Source: Coix lacryma-jobi var. lacryma-jobi (Eukaryota; Streptophyta; Magnoliopsida; Poales; Poaceae). Taken from it: a DNA stretch of 64,000 bases. Positions 32,908-43,659 of this stretch are shown in pieces (position 1 is the stretch's first letter; each line of letters opens with the position of its first letter). Below the pieces are notes generated by a model, which saw only the letters and a list, made by a program, of their open reading frames with translations, was not told where the DNA came from and ran no database searches. The position numbers and the translations under genes were made by a program. The stretch covers positions 27,059,751 to 27,123,750 of the forward strand of contig CM019828.1 of assembly GCA_009763385.1 (NCBI GenBank). The letters run 5' to 3'.

Positions 32908-34456
32908 AGCTCCCCCACACTAACCTCTTGCTCGTCCCGAGCAAGCATGGACTTTAAGAATTGCAACAATTTATTGAACTAAGCATTCACACAAGATGTT
33001 CAACTACCTATACTCATGTTAGTAACCTTTCCAAGTGGCTAATAAATCATACCTATGGTGGTTGAAAGATAGAATAGCTTGCAAATAAGAGAAACACACT
33101 TTCTTCTTTTACATACCTTGGGGTTTCAGGATATTTTCAAAAAGAAAATCATGGTTCATTGAATCTCTCTTTAAATCTCAAGGCACTCATGGTGTATATC
33201 CATACTTTATGGCAAAAGAAATGCCAGAGTCTATCCTATGGTTTATGTGGAGTTTATAGGGAAAGGAAAGAATGTAAGGCACTTCTATCTCTCTTTTATT
33301 GCTAAGTTAAGTTTAGGATCATGGGAGAGTATAGTCATGCAATAGCCAAGGTATAAGGTGGACTAACTCAACTCCTTTGTTCTTTTTGAATCTCTTCTCT
33401 TACCAAGGATCATGGCTGTGAATCTCTCTCTTTTTTTTACTTGGACATTTGTCCTTTTTAGAGCATTTGCTGCCCTTTTTTTTGAATACTTGGACACTTG
33501 TTCTTTTTAGAGCATTTGCTCCTCTTTTTTTTAGATACTATATCGCCATGTCCTTTAAAGGAACGAGAAGATTTATTCAATTCTTTTAGAACAAAATTTT
33601 GGAGGAGAACTACATGAGTATACTCTCAGTGTGAGAGTTGTCTCAAAAAGGCATGGTTTGCCTTGGCTTTTAGAGCATGACTAAACTCTTCTACCTAGAT
33701 CAACTATTCTTGACAAGGCTCAAAGATTGATTTAGAAGGCTTTATGGGCCGTTCTCCTATACTCTAATATTTTGGCTTTGGTAGGTGGATAGGAAAGAAA
33801 GATCAAGAACCATGGTAATTTTGGTTTTCAAATAAAAACTCCCAAGGTTGTAGCAGAGTACTAATGCAATTTCAATTACTACTTCTATATCTTATCAAGC
33901 AACAACCTGGGTTGATTTCCCTATCAAAATGAGTAGGCTACTACACATGAATAAAAGGTAGAAAAACATGTCGTGTAAATACTCAATTCAAAAGAAATTG
34001 TTTCAGCATTTTTATTTCCTAGATGCATTTTTAGTTTAAACCGAGACATCCAGTGATCCAAATTGTACAGAATTTAAAACACAGGTTTAGGGGTTCACCG
34101 GGGGTGTTTCGGTGCAGAGTGGCCTGGCGGCCGCCAGTAATAGGTGGCGGCCGCCATGGGCTTTGGCCCAAACGGCTTGCAAACAGCGTCGTAGCTACCT
34201 TGCTAAGAACAGGTTACTGCTTTGAACATTTTAGCACGTTTTACAGAGGGGATTTCCCCCACACTAGAAGTTTTGAAACTTTTTATTTGAACAATCTTGA
34301 TGAAGGGAAAAATAAGGGTGTCTTTTTTTATTCATTATAAGAATTTCCTAAACAAATATTCTAAATTGAAATTTAAACAAACTAAAATTTAAATCAAGCA
34401 AAGTAAAAATTAAACTTAATCAAACAAAGAACCTAACTAGACACCCTAAACCTAAT
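32908..34456 (-). other. Element E 3-prime noncoding region with polypurine tract
   Basis: The tract GTGTGGGGGAGCT (32908-32920, minus strand) adjoins the LTR. At 33430-33540 a unit of about 50 bp is tandemly duplicated, each with a GGACA-N2-TGTCC-like core (33443-33454 and 33492-33503) and poly(T) on the plus strand. At 34124-34156 the paired LTR palindromes recur with the same spacer. No ORF is supported. Confidence 0.65.
34124..34156. repeat. Copy of the E LTR palindrome pair, downstream of the accessory ORF
   Basis: CTGGCGGCCGCCAG (34124-34137), spacer taatagg, then TGGCGGCCGCCA (34145-34156). It matches the LTR arrangement at 32663-32697, including the spacer. Confidence 0.75.
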
Positions 34457-35341
34457 CTAATCTACTGAAGGAGTCTCGTAGAGATCCTCGAAGCCCGTTT
34501 CTTTGAAGAGACGCTTGATCTTTGAGGTGCAGCCCTTGCGGAGGATGGTGAACCAATCCTCCATATCCATCCGCCATAGGGCTATCTCTGCGACCTGATC
34601 CTCCAAGGCGCTCTTCTCCTTGCGCAGCTTCTTCACCTCGGTGGTGAGTTTTTCGAGGGTTAACCCCCCCTCACCACCGCTGTGTTCCATCTCACTGGGG
34701 ACTCCTGTCGGCGATGGGTTGAGACGGCGGTGTACGGATGGCTCGGAGAGCGACCCATTGGAGTCATGAGTGCTCGCCTCGCGCTCACGCAACACCTTCT
34801 CATAATGCCCATCGGGCATCCTCATGCCATACACCTCCAGTTTAGCCCTTTTAGGATTGGGGCTGTAACTACGGGTGCAGCTATCCGAGCCAAAGCTGAC
34901 CCGGGATTTCACCCTTGATGGAGTGGGCGTCTCATCGCCCCTGGTCTTGACGGCCGGAGACTTCCTCGGGGTGATCTCCCCCGTGGTCGGCCTGGTGGGC
35001 GTCCTCAACTTCTTCCCGGGTGGTGTCACCGGAGGAGGATGAAGACAGAGTGGAGGCGAGGCCAGGGGGCGCTTCACCCCTGGCGGCCGCCCAGCAGGGG
35101 TGGTGCCCACCACTAGAGTGGTGGCTGGTGCCTTCCCCGCACCCTTCGGTGGTGTCCCCCCGACATAGGTTCCGTCAGGCAGTATCATCGCTAAAGGAGG
35201 CACATCAAGCGCCTCTATGTCGTCGTCGGTTAATGACAAGATGATGGCTTTGGTGAAGGACGAGACGGATCCTTGAGGGTTGTAGGACACGGATTTCCGT
35301 GGGGATGACATGGTTTTGGAGGAGGTTTGGCTAGACTTCAT
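34457..35341 (-). CDS. Accessory ORF of element E in the env position
   Basis: An intact 294-codon ORF (ATG at 35341) lies after integrase and before the 3-prime noncoding region, on the same strand as gag-pol. The N-terminal half is Ser/Thr/Pro-rich and basic. Residues 163-169 (PKRAKLE) resemble a monopartite nuclear signal, with PPGKKLRTPTR at about 107-117 also basic. Residues about 226-255 (LTLEKLTTEVKKLRKEKSALEDQV) form a clear coiled coil. A short aromatic/basic region (WRMDMEDWF, KIKRLF) follows. There is no signal peptide or membrane segment, so it does not look like an envelope protein although it occupies the place of the env-like gene of Athila. It has no stop while pol has several lesions. 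Function unknown; a nuclear, oligomeric protein is inferred. Confidence 0.7.
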   Translation of the reverse strand: MKSSQTSSKTMSSPRKSVSYNPQGSVSSFTKAIILSLTDDDIEALDVPPLAMILPDGTYVGGTPPKGAGKAPATTLVVGTTPAGRPPGVKRPLASPPLCLHPPPVTPPGKKLRTPTRPTTGEITPRKSPAVKTRGDETPTPSRVKSRVSFGSDSCTRSYSPNPKRAKLEVYGMRMPDGHYEKVLREREASTHDSNGSLSEPSVHRRLNPSPTGVPSEMEHSGGEGGLTLEKLTTEVKKLRKEKSALEDQVAEIALWRMDMEDWFTILRKGCTSKIKRLFKETGFEDLYETPSVD

Positions 35342-35882
35342 GGGTGGATGCAGGAAGAAGAAGGAGTTCTTCTTTTAAGAAGGGGGAAGAAGTGGAGGGA
35401 TAGGCCTTAGATGAACTAACACTCCCTCATCTTCTCCTTCTTTCACTCTCCCGAGCTCGGGATTGGTTGCCACGTGGAGGGGGGCCTCTAAACCGCCGCC
35501 TGGCATGGCGGGCGCCAGGGTTTGGTGGCGGCCGCCACTCCTCCTTCGCCGGGCATCGAGCGGGAGAAGGTAAGCCTCCTAAAATTCAAAGTCCCGAGGT
35601 CGAAATGGCTTGGTTGGGCCTAAAGAGGCCTTTCTCGGGGTTTTGGTTGGACTAGGTGCATGAAATGGACAAAGGATAAACTGGGTCCATCTATTAATGT
35701 TCATGGGCTTGAGCTACTTCAAAGTCAATTATATCAATTTCGTTTAGCTCATTTTTATCAAAGTCATTGAACATTTTCAATCTTTGTCCATTGACTTTGA
35801 AGATTTGCCCATCGTCACTTTCTAATGTGACGGCTCCATGGGACGAGGTTGCAACAACCTTGAAAGGTCCTTCCCATTTGCT
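35342..35882 (-). other. Spacer upstream of the E accessory ORF, promoter-like
   Basis: It holds GTGGCGGCCGCCAC (35525-35538), an imperfect relative near 35501-35518, a CACGTG core (35471-35476), and a purine/pyrimidine-rich leader with TTAAAAGA near 35368-35376. An internal promoter for the accessory ORF is possible. Confidence 0.45.
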
Positions 35883-37082
35883 TCAAAGTTTACCATGTCC
35901 GAAAAGTCGAACATGTGAGTTAAAGAGTAAAACTTTATCTCCTACTTCGAACTCTTTCTTTTTGATCTGTTTATCGTGCCATCTCTTAGTCCTCTCTTTA
36001 TAGAGCTTAGCACTATGATAGGCTTTCTCTCGCCATTCTTCTAGTTTGGAAATTTGCATCTTCTTATTTTGGCCAGCTTGGTCAAGGTCCATGTTCCATT
36101 TCTTAATGGCCCAATGAGCTTTGAACTCAAGCTCAACAGGAAGATGACAAGTTTTCCCATAAACTAGTTGGTATGGGGACATTCTAATTGGGGTCTTATA
36201 GGCGGTCCGGTAGGCCCACAGATCTTCGGGTAACTTATGTTTCCATCCCTTCCCCATTTCTTCTACCGTCTTTTGCAAGATATTCTTTATTTGTTTATTG
36301 GACGTTTCGGCCTGTCCACTTGTCTGGGGGTGGTATGCAGTGGCTACATTATGTTGGACTCCTTGACTAGCTAAGAAATGTCGGAACCTCTTATCTATAA
36401 AATGAGGGCCTCCGTCACTAATGACTAGTCTATGAACTCCAAAACGAGGAAAGATGTTTTCTTTGAACATTTTCTTCGAATGTTTAGCATCTGCCACTCG
36501 ACACGGTATGACTTCTACCCATTTCGAGACATAATCCACAGCCACAAGAATGTACTCGGCGTCATAGGATTTAGGAAAGGGGCCCATGAAATCTATACCC
36601 CAAACATCGAACAACTCAACTTGGAGATTGTTCACGAGAGGCATAGCATCTCGGGCACTAATGTTACCATGCTTTTGGCAACAAGGACAACATCTCACAT
36701 AATTCTTTGTGTCCTCGTACATGGATGGCCAATAAAAACCACTTTGCCATATTTTAGCATGTGTCCGAAAAGCTCCATAGTGTCCTCCATATTCGGCGGA
36801 GTGACATCTATCTATGATTTTTGTTGCTTCTTCTATGGGGACACATTTTCTCAAGAGTCCATCTACACAGACCTTATAGAGATATGGTTCATCCCATAGG
36901 TGCGTTATGCTTTGATATAGCAGTTTCTTTTTATTCTCCCCCGGTGGGACATAGCTGGCGACTATAAAATTCACGATGTTTGCATACCAAGGGTTGGCAT
37001 ACGTGACTTTTAAAAGGGTATCATCGCGAAGGAAGTCATTTATTGGGAGATTGTCTGAATTATTGACTTGTAGTCTAGACAA
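35883..37082 (-). pseudogene. Element E integrase
   Basis: A 399-codon open stretch begins in the RNase H-integrase linker (MSRLQVNNS, the usual end of ADHLSRL). It has an HHCC zinc domain: His94, His101, Cys132, Cys135 within HSAEYGGHYGAF ... CCPCCQKHG. The catalytic triad is Asp164 (WGIDFMGPF), Asp223 (ISDGGPHF) and Glu259 (TSGQAETSN), with 35 residues between the last two. A GKTCHLPVELE segment and a basic C-terminal domain (FEVGDKVLLFNS) follow. All catalytic residues are present. It is out of frame with RT because of a small lesion at 37083-37105. The domain integrates the cDNA; the C-terminus appears complete or nearly so. Confidence 0.88.
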
Positions 37083-37101
37083 GTGATCAGCCTACTCCTT
37101 T

Positions 37102-38226
37102 CTAGTCTCTTATTTCCAGGTCAAATTCTTGAAGGAGAAGGATCCAGCGGATCAACCTTGGCTTAGCATCTTTCTTAGTGAAGAGATATTTTAGAGCAGA
37201 GTGATCGGTATAAACGATCACCTTAGCTCCCACTAAGTAAGATCTAAACTTGTCTATGGCAAAGACTACAGCCAAAAGTTCCTTTTCTGTGGTTGCATAG
37301 TTTAGCTGGGGGCCAGTCAGGGTCTTACTAGCATAATGCTTCTTATCTTTAGTTTGACCAAGGATGGCTCCCACAGCATAATCACTAGCATCACACATGA
37401 TTTTGAATGGCAAATTCCAATCTAGGGGTTGGATGATTGGTGCAGAAAGAGCCTTTTTCAAAATATTGAAAGCTTGTAGACAATCCTCGTCAAATTTGAA
37501 TGGGACGTCTTTTGCTAACATGCTTGTTAAGGGTCTAGCGATTTGTGAGAAATCCTTAATAAACCTTCTATAAAAGCCGGCATGGCCCAAGAAGCTTTGG
37601 ATTCCTTTCACATTAGTGGGTGGTGGCAATTGTTCAATTACATCGATTTTGGCTTTATCCACTTCTATCCCACGTTCTAAAATTCGATGGCCTAGGACAA
37701 TTCCTTCCCGCACCATGAAGTGACACTTTTCCCAGTTAAGAACTAGGTCCTTCTCTTCACAGCATTGGAGGACTTTGTCTAAATTGGCTAGGCAATCGTC
37801 AAAGGTTTTCCCATAGATCGAAAAGTCGTCCATGAATACCTCCATGATTTGTTCAATCATGTCGGAAAAGATGGATATCATACACCGTTGGAAAGATGCC
37901 GGCGCATTGCAAAGTCCAAAGGACATGCATCTATAGGCATAAGTTCCATATGGGCATGTGAAAGTGGTCTTATTTTGGTCATCTGGATGGATTGAAATTT
38001 GGTGATAACTAGAATATCCATCCAGGAAGCAAAAGAAGGAATGGTTTGCCAATCTCTCTAGCATCTCATCTATAAAAGGGAGTGGGAAATGATCTTTCTT
38101 TGTGGCGTTATTCAGCTTCCTATAGTCTATACACATCCTCCATCCAGTGACAGTGCGTTGAGGGATTGACTCATTTTTCTCATTCTTAACGACTATCATG
38201 CCTCCTTTCTTTGGAACTACTTGCAC
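37102..38226 (-). pseudogene. Element E reverse transcriptase and RNase H
   Basis: The 374-codon stretch has complete Ty3 RT motifs: GWRMCIDYRKLN, CFLDGYSSYHQI (first catalytic Asp), MSFGLCNAPASFQRCM and FMDDFSIYG (catalytic pair near residues 133-134). LGHRILERGIEVDKAKI follows, then RNase H with CDASDYAVGA, TTEKELLAV and YTDHSALKYL. It is joined to gag-pro through one TGA at about 38232 in a SEWVSPVQVV context (a Trp codon in relatives). It ends at a TAG in the EIRD-KKG segment, so there is no own start codon; both lesions are single-site. It would copy element RNA and remove the template. Confidence 0.9.
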
Positions 38227-38235
38227 GGGACTTAC

Positions 38236-40095
38236 TCATTCACTATAAGGAACTGGATAAATAATTCCCGCATGCAAGAGTATCAGAACCTCCTTTTTCA
38301 CGACTTCACGCATAGCATTATTAAGTCGTCTTTGGGGCTCTCTTGAAGGGGGTATCTCAGGATCGAGAAGGATACGATGGGTGCAGAGATTTGGACTAAT
38401 TCCCTTCAAATCTTGAAGTGAATAGCCAAAGACAGATCGGTGTTTTTCTAAGACAAGGGTCAACCTACGGACTTCCTCTTCAGATAGCTTACTGCTAATG
38501 ATTACGGGAGTCTCGGGGTCATTGTTTAGAAAAATGTATCTCAGGCCTTCAGGCAGAGGTTTTAGCTCTATGGAAGGTCGAGATGGCTTTTCCGATTCGT
38601 CTAAGCGAAACAGTTCATCTGTCTCGGCTTCTTCTTCGACAAAGAACTCGGAATCTTTTTCAAAATCAGGCTGAGCCAACTCATAAAGGGTAGAGGTTCT
38701 AGCTTGATCGAGAAGATCTGGTTCTGGTGGTTGTTCGGCAATAGAATTTAATGCACGAACGAAAGGTACTGAGTACTCTTTTCCACCGATTTGAGCATTA
38801 AAGTGCTCTTGACATGGTCCTTGCAAGGCAAGTATGGACCAAGGTTGTCCTAAGAAGATGTCAAAAAGGACTACATCGAAAATGTAGAAATCTAAGACCA
38901 TGTCCGCTCCATCTACTTGGATGGGGACCATCTTTAGGATTCCTTCACTTTCCAAGATGTCACCATTTGGGTCTCTTAAACACTGTTTAGTTGGTTGTTG
39001 TTGAAGGTCGGGGAATGTTTTGGATACGTAATTACTAGCAAGAACATTAATTCCCATGACAAGGTCGTAAAAGGCAAAGGCTCTTTCTCCCCTAATTCGA
39101 TAATTTATTATGCTAGGTACATTATCTATGCGAGGCATGTTTTCTGTTACTTCAGCTTCCATTGTCCATTCATGACTCATGACAGCTGAAAGCTCCAAAA
39201 GACGCTCTCGGCTATAGATTCCATCAGAAGTCTCAGGAAGTGGTTTGTCAGATGGGAGTGCTTGAACGGAGTAGTTCATAGCATTTCCGTAATCCTCAAA
39301 CACATCATCCTCTATCTCGCCCAAAAATTCTGGAAGAATTTCTTCCATAGATGTGGACGGAATAGGCTCCGCTAAGTCCAGCGAGCTAGACTCGGGCTCT
39401 TCTTGTTGTTCTATGGTCGAAACATGAGTTTCTACGACTTCTTCATTAGGGATTTCATTGGAAACTCCAGTATAAGGAGTATTCTCAAGAATTCTATCAA
39501 GAATCTCCTTTCCACCTTGTGGAGAAAGATGAAGAAACGCTCCACCTGATGAATGATCAAGGTGAAGGGCGCTCTCTTTCTCTAAACCGACATAAAAATG
39601 CTGAAGGAGCACTGGATCGGGTATGGCTAAATCGGGTCCTGAATTGATTAAATCAATAAAATGGGCCCAAGCCTCCCCTAATGTCTCCTTCTCATTTTGT
39701 CTAAAGGTCAACACTTCTACTCGTAGTTGTACCACTCGGTGGACAGGGAAATACGTTAAGATAAACTTGGTCCATAAAGTTCCCCAGTCTCCTCTGGCAC
39801 TTTCCACGGTTCGAGGATGCCATGTTTTAGTTGCTCCCGTCAAAGTGAACGGAAACAGCTTCCACTTGACAGTGTCAGGTGAAATGCCCGAAATGTTCAA
39901 ACATGCACAGACTTGCTCAAACTCACATAGATGTGTGTACGGATTTTCTGATCCCATAAATATGCTCTCCTGAACTTTGTTAATAAAGTCAGGGCGCAAT
40001 TCGTAACTATCGGCATATATAGGTTGTGATGATGAATGTGGCTCTAATCGTGAACTCTTTGGAGCTGCGAATTGGAAGATAGATTGGTTCTCCAT
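38236..40095 (-). CDS. gag: Element E gag-protease polyprotein, N-terminal part
   Basis: The 619-codon ORF starts at ATG 40095, about 50 bp after the primer site. Residues about 45-200 are the Athila-like gag core: NPYTHLCEFEQ, FPFTLTGATKTW, LRVEVLTFRQNEKETLGEAWAHF, LLQHFYVGLEKESALHLD and ILENTPYTG. It is clearly related to gag of element B. The middle is acidic. Residues about 330-440 resemble a protease-like fold, with FYDLVMGINVLA where Athila has a DLGA active site and IFLGQPW near the position of ILGRPW. The active-site Asp-Leu-Gly is disturbed by extra residues. The end runs into the pre-RT linker and stops at TGA near 38232. Confidence 0.85.
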   Translation of the reverse strand: MENQSIFQFAAPKSSRLEPHSSSQPIYADSYELRPDFINKVQESIFMGSENPYTHLCEFEQVCACLNISGISPDTVKWKLFPFTLTGATKTWHPRTVESARGDWGTLWTKFILTYFPVHRVVQLRVEVLTFRQNEKETLGEAWAHFIDLINSGPDLAIPDPVLLQHFYVGLEKESALHLDHSSGGAFLHLSPQGGKEILDRILENTPYTGVSNEIPNEEVVETHVSTIEQQEEPESSSLDLAEPIPSTSMEEILPEFLGEIEDDVFEDYGNAMNYSVQALPSDKPLPETSDGIYSRERLLELSAVMSHEWTMEAEVTENMPRIDNVPSIINYRIRGERAFAFYDLVMGINVLASNYVSKTFPDLQQQPTKQCLRDPNGDILESEGILKMVPIQVDGADMVLDFYIFDVVLFDIFLGQPWSILALQGPCQEHFNAQIGGKEYSVPFVRALNSIAEQPPEPDLLDQARTSTLYELAQPDFEKDSEFFVEEEAETDELFRLDESEKPSRPSIELKPLPEGLRYIFLNNDPETPVIISSKLSEEEVRRLTLVLEKHRSVFGYSLQDLKGISPNLCTHRILLDPEIPPSREPQRRLNNAMREVVKKEVLILLHAGIIYPVPYSE

Positions 40096-40146
40096 ACGGA
40101 GAGGGTAAAGATGATCCTAACTCTAGTCTCAAAAATCAGCTACTGT

Positions 40147-40164
40147 TCCCCGGCAACGGCGCCA
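40147..40164 (-). other. Primer binding site of element E (tRNA-Asp)
   Basis: The plus strand reads TCCCCGGCAACGGCGCCA, an exact 18-base match to the 3-prime end of plant tRNA-Asp(GTC). It lies 8 bp from the LTR. Confidence 0.85.
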
Positions 40165-40172
40165 GAAAAGCT

Positions 40173-41501
40173 TGTTGACACCTCGGGTGGCACGCAGAAG
40201 AAACCGCAAGCGCACGACTGTCAGTTGTAGCTTTTCACCTCAGAGTATTTCGGGGTATCGAATCCACGAGGAACGCGAAGTGATTTTGATAAAACTAGGG
40301 GGATAAGGATATCTAGGATAGATGAAGGGGAACGGGCACTATCTACTGGGGTAGATCCTAGTTCTATTAGACTTCTAGTGATTTAAGTTCTTTACTAGTG
40401 TACTGTGGGCGTACTAGCCTTTACCACTGACTTAGGTTGAACGCTAGCACAACGAGCCCTACTGTTAAACTAGACCAACTACGTGGTGGAATTCAAGGCG
40501 CACAGGGCTGTCACCACCTGCTTGCTACCACAGCTTTCCGGGGGCCTAGCCGTATTCACTGGCAATATATAGCCTAAGTACCACACTTAATCTATATATT
40601 ACTACTACTAGCCCTGTACTAGAACTAGAGCACTTGAAACTAATATCAAGCAATATAACGAGCACACAAGTACTGAAAATAAATACTTGAAGATAAAATA
40701 AATACTTAGTTACCAAAGTTGAAGCGCAGAGCAGAGAGAAGCAGAGGTCTCCGACAACTCCGGAACTCTCTAGACTTCTACTCTTCTCCTCTCCAGCTCC
40801 TCTTCTAGTGAGGCACTCACACTCTCTCTAATCTCTCTAGCATAGCAAGTGTGCTAATCTCACCAAATGGTGAAGACTGATGTGAGGCTCCCCGAATGAG
40901 AACTCTAGGGGCCTATTTATAGTACTAGGAAGCTAGGGGGGTACTTATAGAGTGAAGGGGAGGTCGGTTAGGGTTTAGGGGGGTGGCGCCCGCCACTAAA
41001 CCCTGGCGCCTGCCACCCCTCTGCCGTCCATTGCAGCCGCCATTCATCCAACGGTCTTCACTTGCTCCCCTAAGTCGGTTTGAGGGTCGGTTAGGGTTTT
41101 AGACAGGGATTTCCACGTGTCCAAAGCCCACTATCCAGGTGATACTCCTCTTAGCCCTTGGATCAAACCGTCTTAGTGTGCAATGGCCAGGATTTGAGCT
41201 TGAGGTGACTCCCACGAATCAATGACGTGGCCTGGGCCACTTTGGGCAAGATGGACCTGGCGGTCGCCAGTAATAGGTGGCGCCCGCCACCCTACTCAGG
41301 CCCAAATGGGCCAGAGTGGCTTGGCCTTGCTCCTGGTACACTTGTTTGGCCCAAATTCCATCATTTCCTGCATTAAGATAAGAAACTATGCACATGTGGA
41401 AATAGGTTAGTTATAAACCAAATCTTCTACTTTTTATGTTATTTTACCTTGGTTTTGGGTGAAATGTTGATAGTGAAATGATGCTTTAAGCACCATCAAC
41501 A
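40173..41501 (-). repeat. Element E 5-prime LTR
   Basis: 1329 bp, matching 31580-32907. TATAAATA lies at 40914-40921. The GGCGGCCGCC palindromes are degraded here (GGCGGTCGCC and GGCGCCCGCC). Confidence 0.92.
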
Positions 41502-42345
41502 TGGATCACTTTGCTCTTCTGTGGCATGAGCTCCTCTTGGATAGGTGGCAAGGTGTCTAGCTTGTTCCTAAGGTAGTTTGGTTTTGGAGCCCATGTTTGT
41601 TTCTTGGGTGGAGCTCTCGGAGGTTCAACAAATACCCCATCCTTGGTGTTAGGCTTGAGAGGATCTTTGCGTGGAATCTTGGTAAGCTTGGGAGTAGTGG
41701 TGGAGTTGGGCTTCTCACATGGGTTAAGACCACTTGACTCTCCAATCTTGCCAAAAGATGAAACATCAACACCCTGAGCAAAACCTACACCTGGACCTCC
41801 AGCAGCACGCTTGAATTGGGCAATCATCATCCCAAGCTGCGGCTCACCACAAGACACCCATGACAAGATGGTCCGAAGGTATGTGTTTTCCTCCTCGGTT
41901 TGCATCTTGTCATGCTGCACATTCGCAATTTCCATCTCCAACCCCTCACACAAAGCGCATCTAGACACACAAGTGCTACCCGAGCTGGCCTTCTCAAGAG
42001 ACACAATCTTGGCATTCTTCTCTGCCAACTCGGATTGCAAGCCCGCACAGGACTTGCACGCACCCAACAGCGAGGATCTAGCCTTAAGCTCATCCACTTC
42101 TCCTATCAACACAGCATACTTACTTCTCAAAGTGAGAAGGTCAGTCATGTGTGTGGAGCACATCTCACACTCCTCCTCGGTGACAACAATGACGGACTTG
42201 ACAGATTCAAGTTCCTTCACCGTATCCTCCCACTTCTGCCGAAACTCCTTCCGCTCTCTAGCAGCATGCCTAAGCAACTTATCTTGACTAAGAAGGGCGG
42301 CAGTAAGTTTCTCGACCTTAGCAGAAAGCTTGTCGGGGTCAGAGA
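41502..42345 (-). pseudogene. gag: Element D gag, coiled-coil C-terminal region
   Basis: The minus-strand reading (ATG-like start at 42277, frame open further upstream) has long heptad-rich segments (KWEDTVKELESVKS; ELKARSSLL) with paired Cys (CEMC, CKSC, CALC). It ends in a Lys/Pro-rich tail up to the E insertion at 41502. Such a long coiled coil after the zinc knuckle is usual for Sirevirus Gag. It is one frame off the N-terminal part, the shift lying near 42345. It continues beyond E at 31579. Confidence 0.8.
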
Positions 42346-43596
42346 TACCTGGGAGGTGTCATCGTCATTGTCGTCGTTCTGAGGGATCTCCTCCAGCTCG
42401 CTGTCGACCTCCTTGCCGAGGGCCATGATGCAGAAGCCCTCGTTGTCTGCAAAGAAGCAGAGGCCATTCAGCTTGTCCTCGATCCTCTTCTTCTTCTCGG
42501 ACTCGTCGTCGCTTGAGGAAGCGGAGTCGTCATTCGAGTTGTCGACGTCGCTGAGCGTGGCGAAGAATGCACGCTGCTCAGCCTGGGCCTTCTCCAAGTA
42601 CTTCATCTTGATGTACTCCTTGTTGAAGCCACCCTTCCGCTTGTGCTTCGCGGGGACGTACTTCTCCTTGCGCTTGCCGGAGTCGTACTTGTGCCCATGA
42701 TCCGCCTTGCCGAAGACTTGCTTGTTCTTCTTCGGGCAATTGGCGATGAAGTGGTTGGGGTCGCCGCACCCGAAACAACCCGAGCATCCTCCTCTGCGGC
42801 GACGGTTCATGCGGTTGTTGTGGAACCGCGAGAACCGATTGGCGAGCAAAGCCAACTCGTCATCCCCCATGAACTCCAGCTGCTCCTCTGTGACAGAAAG
42901 AAGAGAGGAAAGTGCAAAGCCTCCAGAGGGGTTAGCAGAAGAGCCAGAAAGCAAAGCCATCGACGGGCCAGAAGGATTTTCATAAGAAGCCCTCGCCATG
43001 GCGTCAATCTCACTGGACTTGAGCTTACTAAAGAGCTCGTCGCACGTGAGGGTCTCATAGCTAGGCGATTCGATGATCACCTGAACCTTGGAATCCCACA
43101 CCGATCGATCAAGAGTGTGCAAAAGCTTCAAAGCTCTCTCATGATCGTTGAAAGGCAACAACTCCTTGTTAGCCCTCATCCTGTTGATAATCACCTGAAA
43201 GCAAGCGAATAAACTTTCTATGCTCTCGCCAGGCATGTGTCGATAGTTCTCATACTCCCGTTTGTGCGACTCGTAGAGACGAGATTTGACTTGAGAGGTT
43301 CCCTCATGAAAACGCATGAGGGTCGCCCAAATCTCACGAGCCGTGGGGAGATGAGAAACGCAATCAAACTCAGACATGCTCAAACAGGAGAAAAGAGCAT
43401 TACGGGCTCGGCTATTGGCATCGTGCTCATCGATCTGATGCTGAGTAACACGAGCAGCCAAGACCACGTAATCAGTAGAGTTGCAAATATCCCAGATGGA
43501 AGCACTCAAACTCTGCAGATAGGCCGACATGCGTATCTTCCAATACGCATAGTTCATCCCATCAAAGAACGATGGTTTGCCCACGCCGCGATCCAT
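42346..43596 (-). CDS. gag: Element D gag, N-terminal and zinc-knuckle part
   Basis: ATG at 43596, about 50 bp after the primer site. Copia gag features: PSFFDGMNYAYWKIRM near the start, REIWATLMRFHEGTSQVKSRL, YENYRHMPGESIESLFACFQVIINRM and a CFGCGDPNHFIANC knuckle (CX2CX4HX4C) near residues 270-285. Basic and then Ser/Asp/Glu-rich regions follow. It forms the virus-like particle. The open frame carries on to 42217, but after about 42345 the correct frame is the other one, so a single frameshift splits gag. This long coiled-coil-type Gag is characteristic of Sireviruses. Confidence 0.87.
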
Positions 43597-43645
43597 GTCG
43601 CCTTCTATGGATCTGGAACCGGCTAAGGTGGAAGATCCTTAACCT

Positions 43646-43657
43646 GCTCCGATACCA
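43646..43657 (-). other. Primer binding site of element D (initiator tRNA-Met type)
   Basis: TGGTATCGGAGC on the minus strand, one base from the common plant copia site TGGTATCAGAGC. It lies two bases from the LTR end. Confidence 0.8.
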
Positions 43658-43659
43658 AT

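Larger units (their letters stand above)
31580..41501 (-). mobile_element. Element E: Athila-like Ty3/gypsy retrotransposon nested in D
   Basis: 9.9 kb, with LTRs at 31580-32907 and 40173-41501 and perfect TGGAT duplications at 31575-31579 and 41502-41506. In element order it has a tRNA-Asp primer site, gag-pro, RT-RNase H, integrase, an accessory ORF and a polypurine tract. By eye the LTRs differ at roughly 30-35 sites. The pol frame has a TGA, a TAG and a frameshift, so it is a recently inactivated autonomous copy. Confidence 0.93.

Noticed and set aside
40147..40164. tRNA-Asp gene
   Set aside because: Only the last 18 bases of the tRNA are matched, beside an LTR: a primer binding site. 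The same applies at 7041, 21311, 31038 and 31111.
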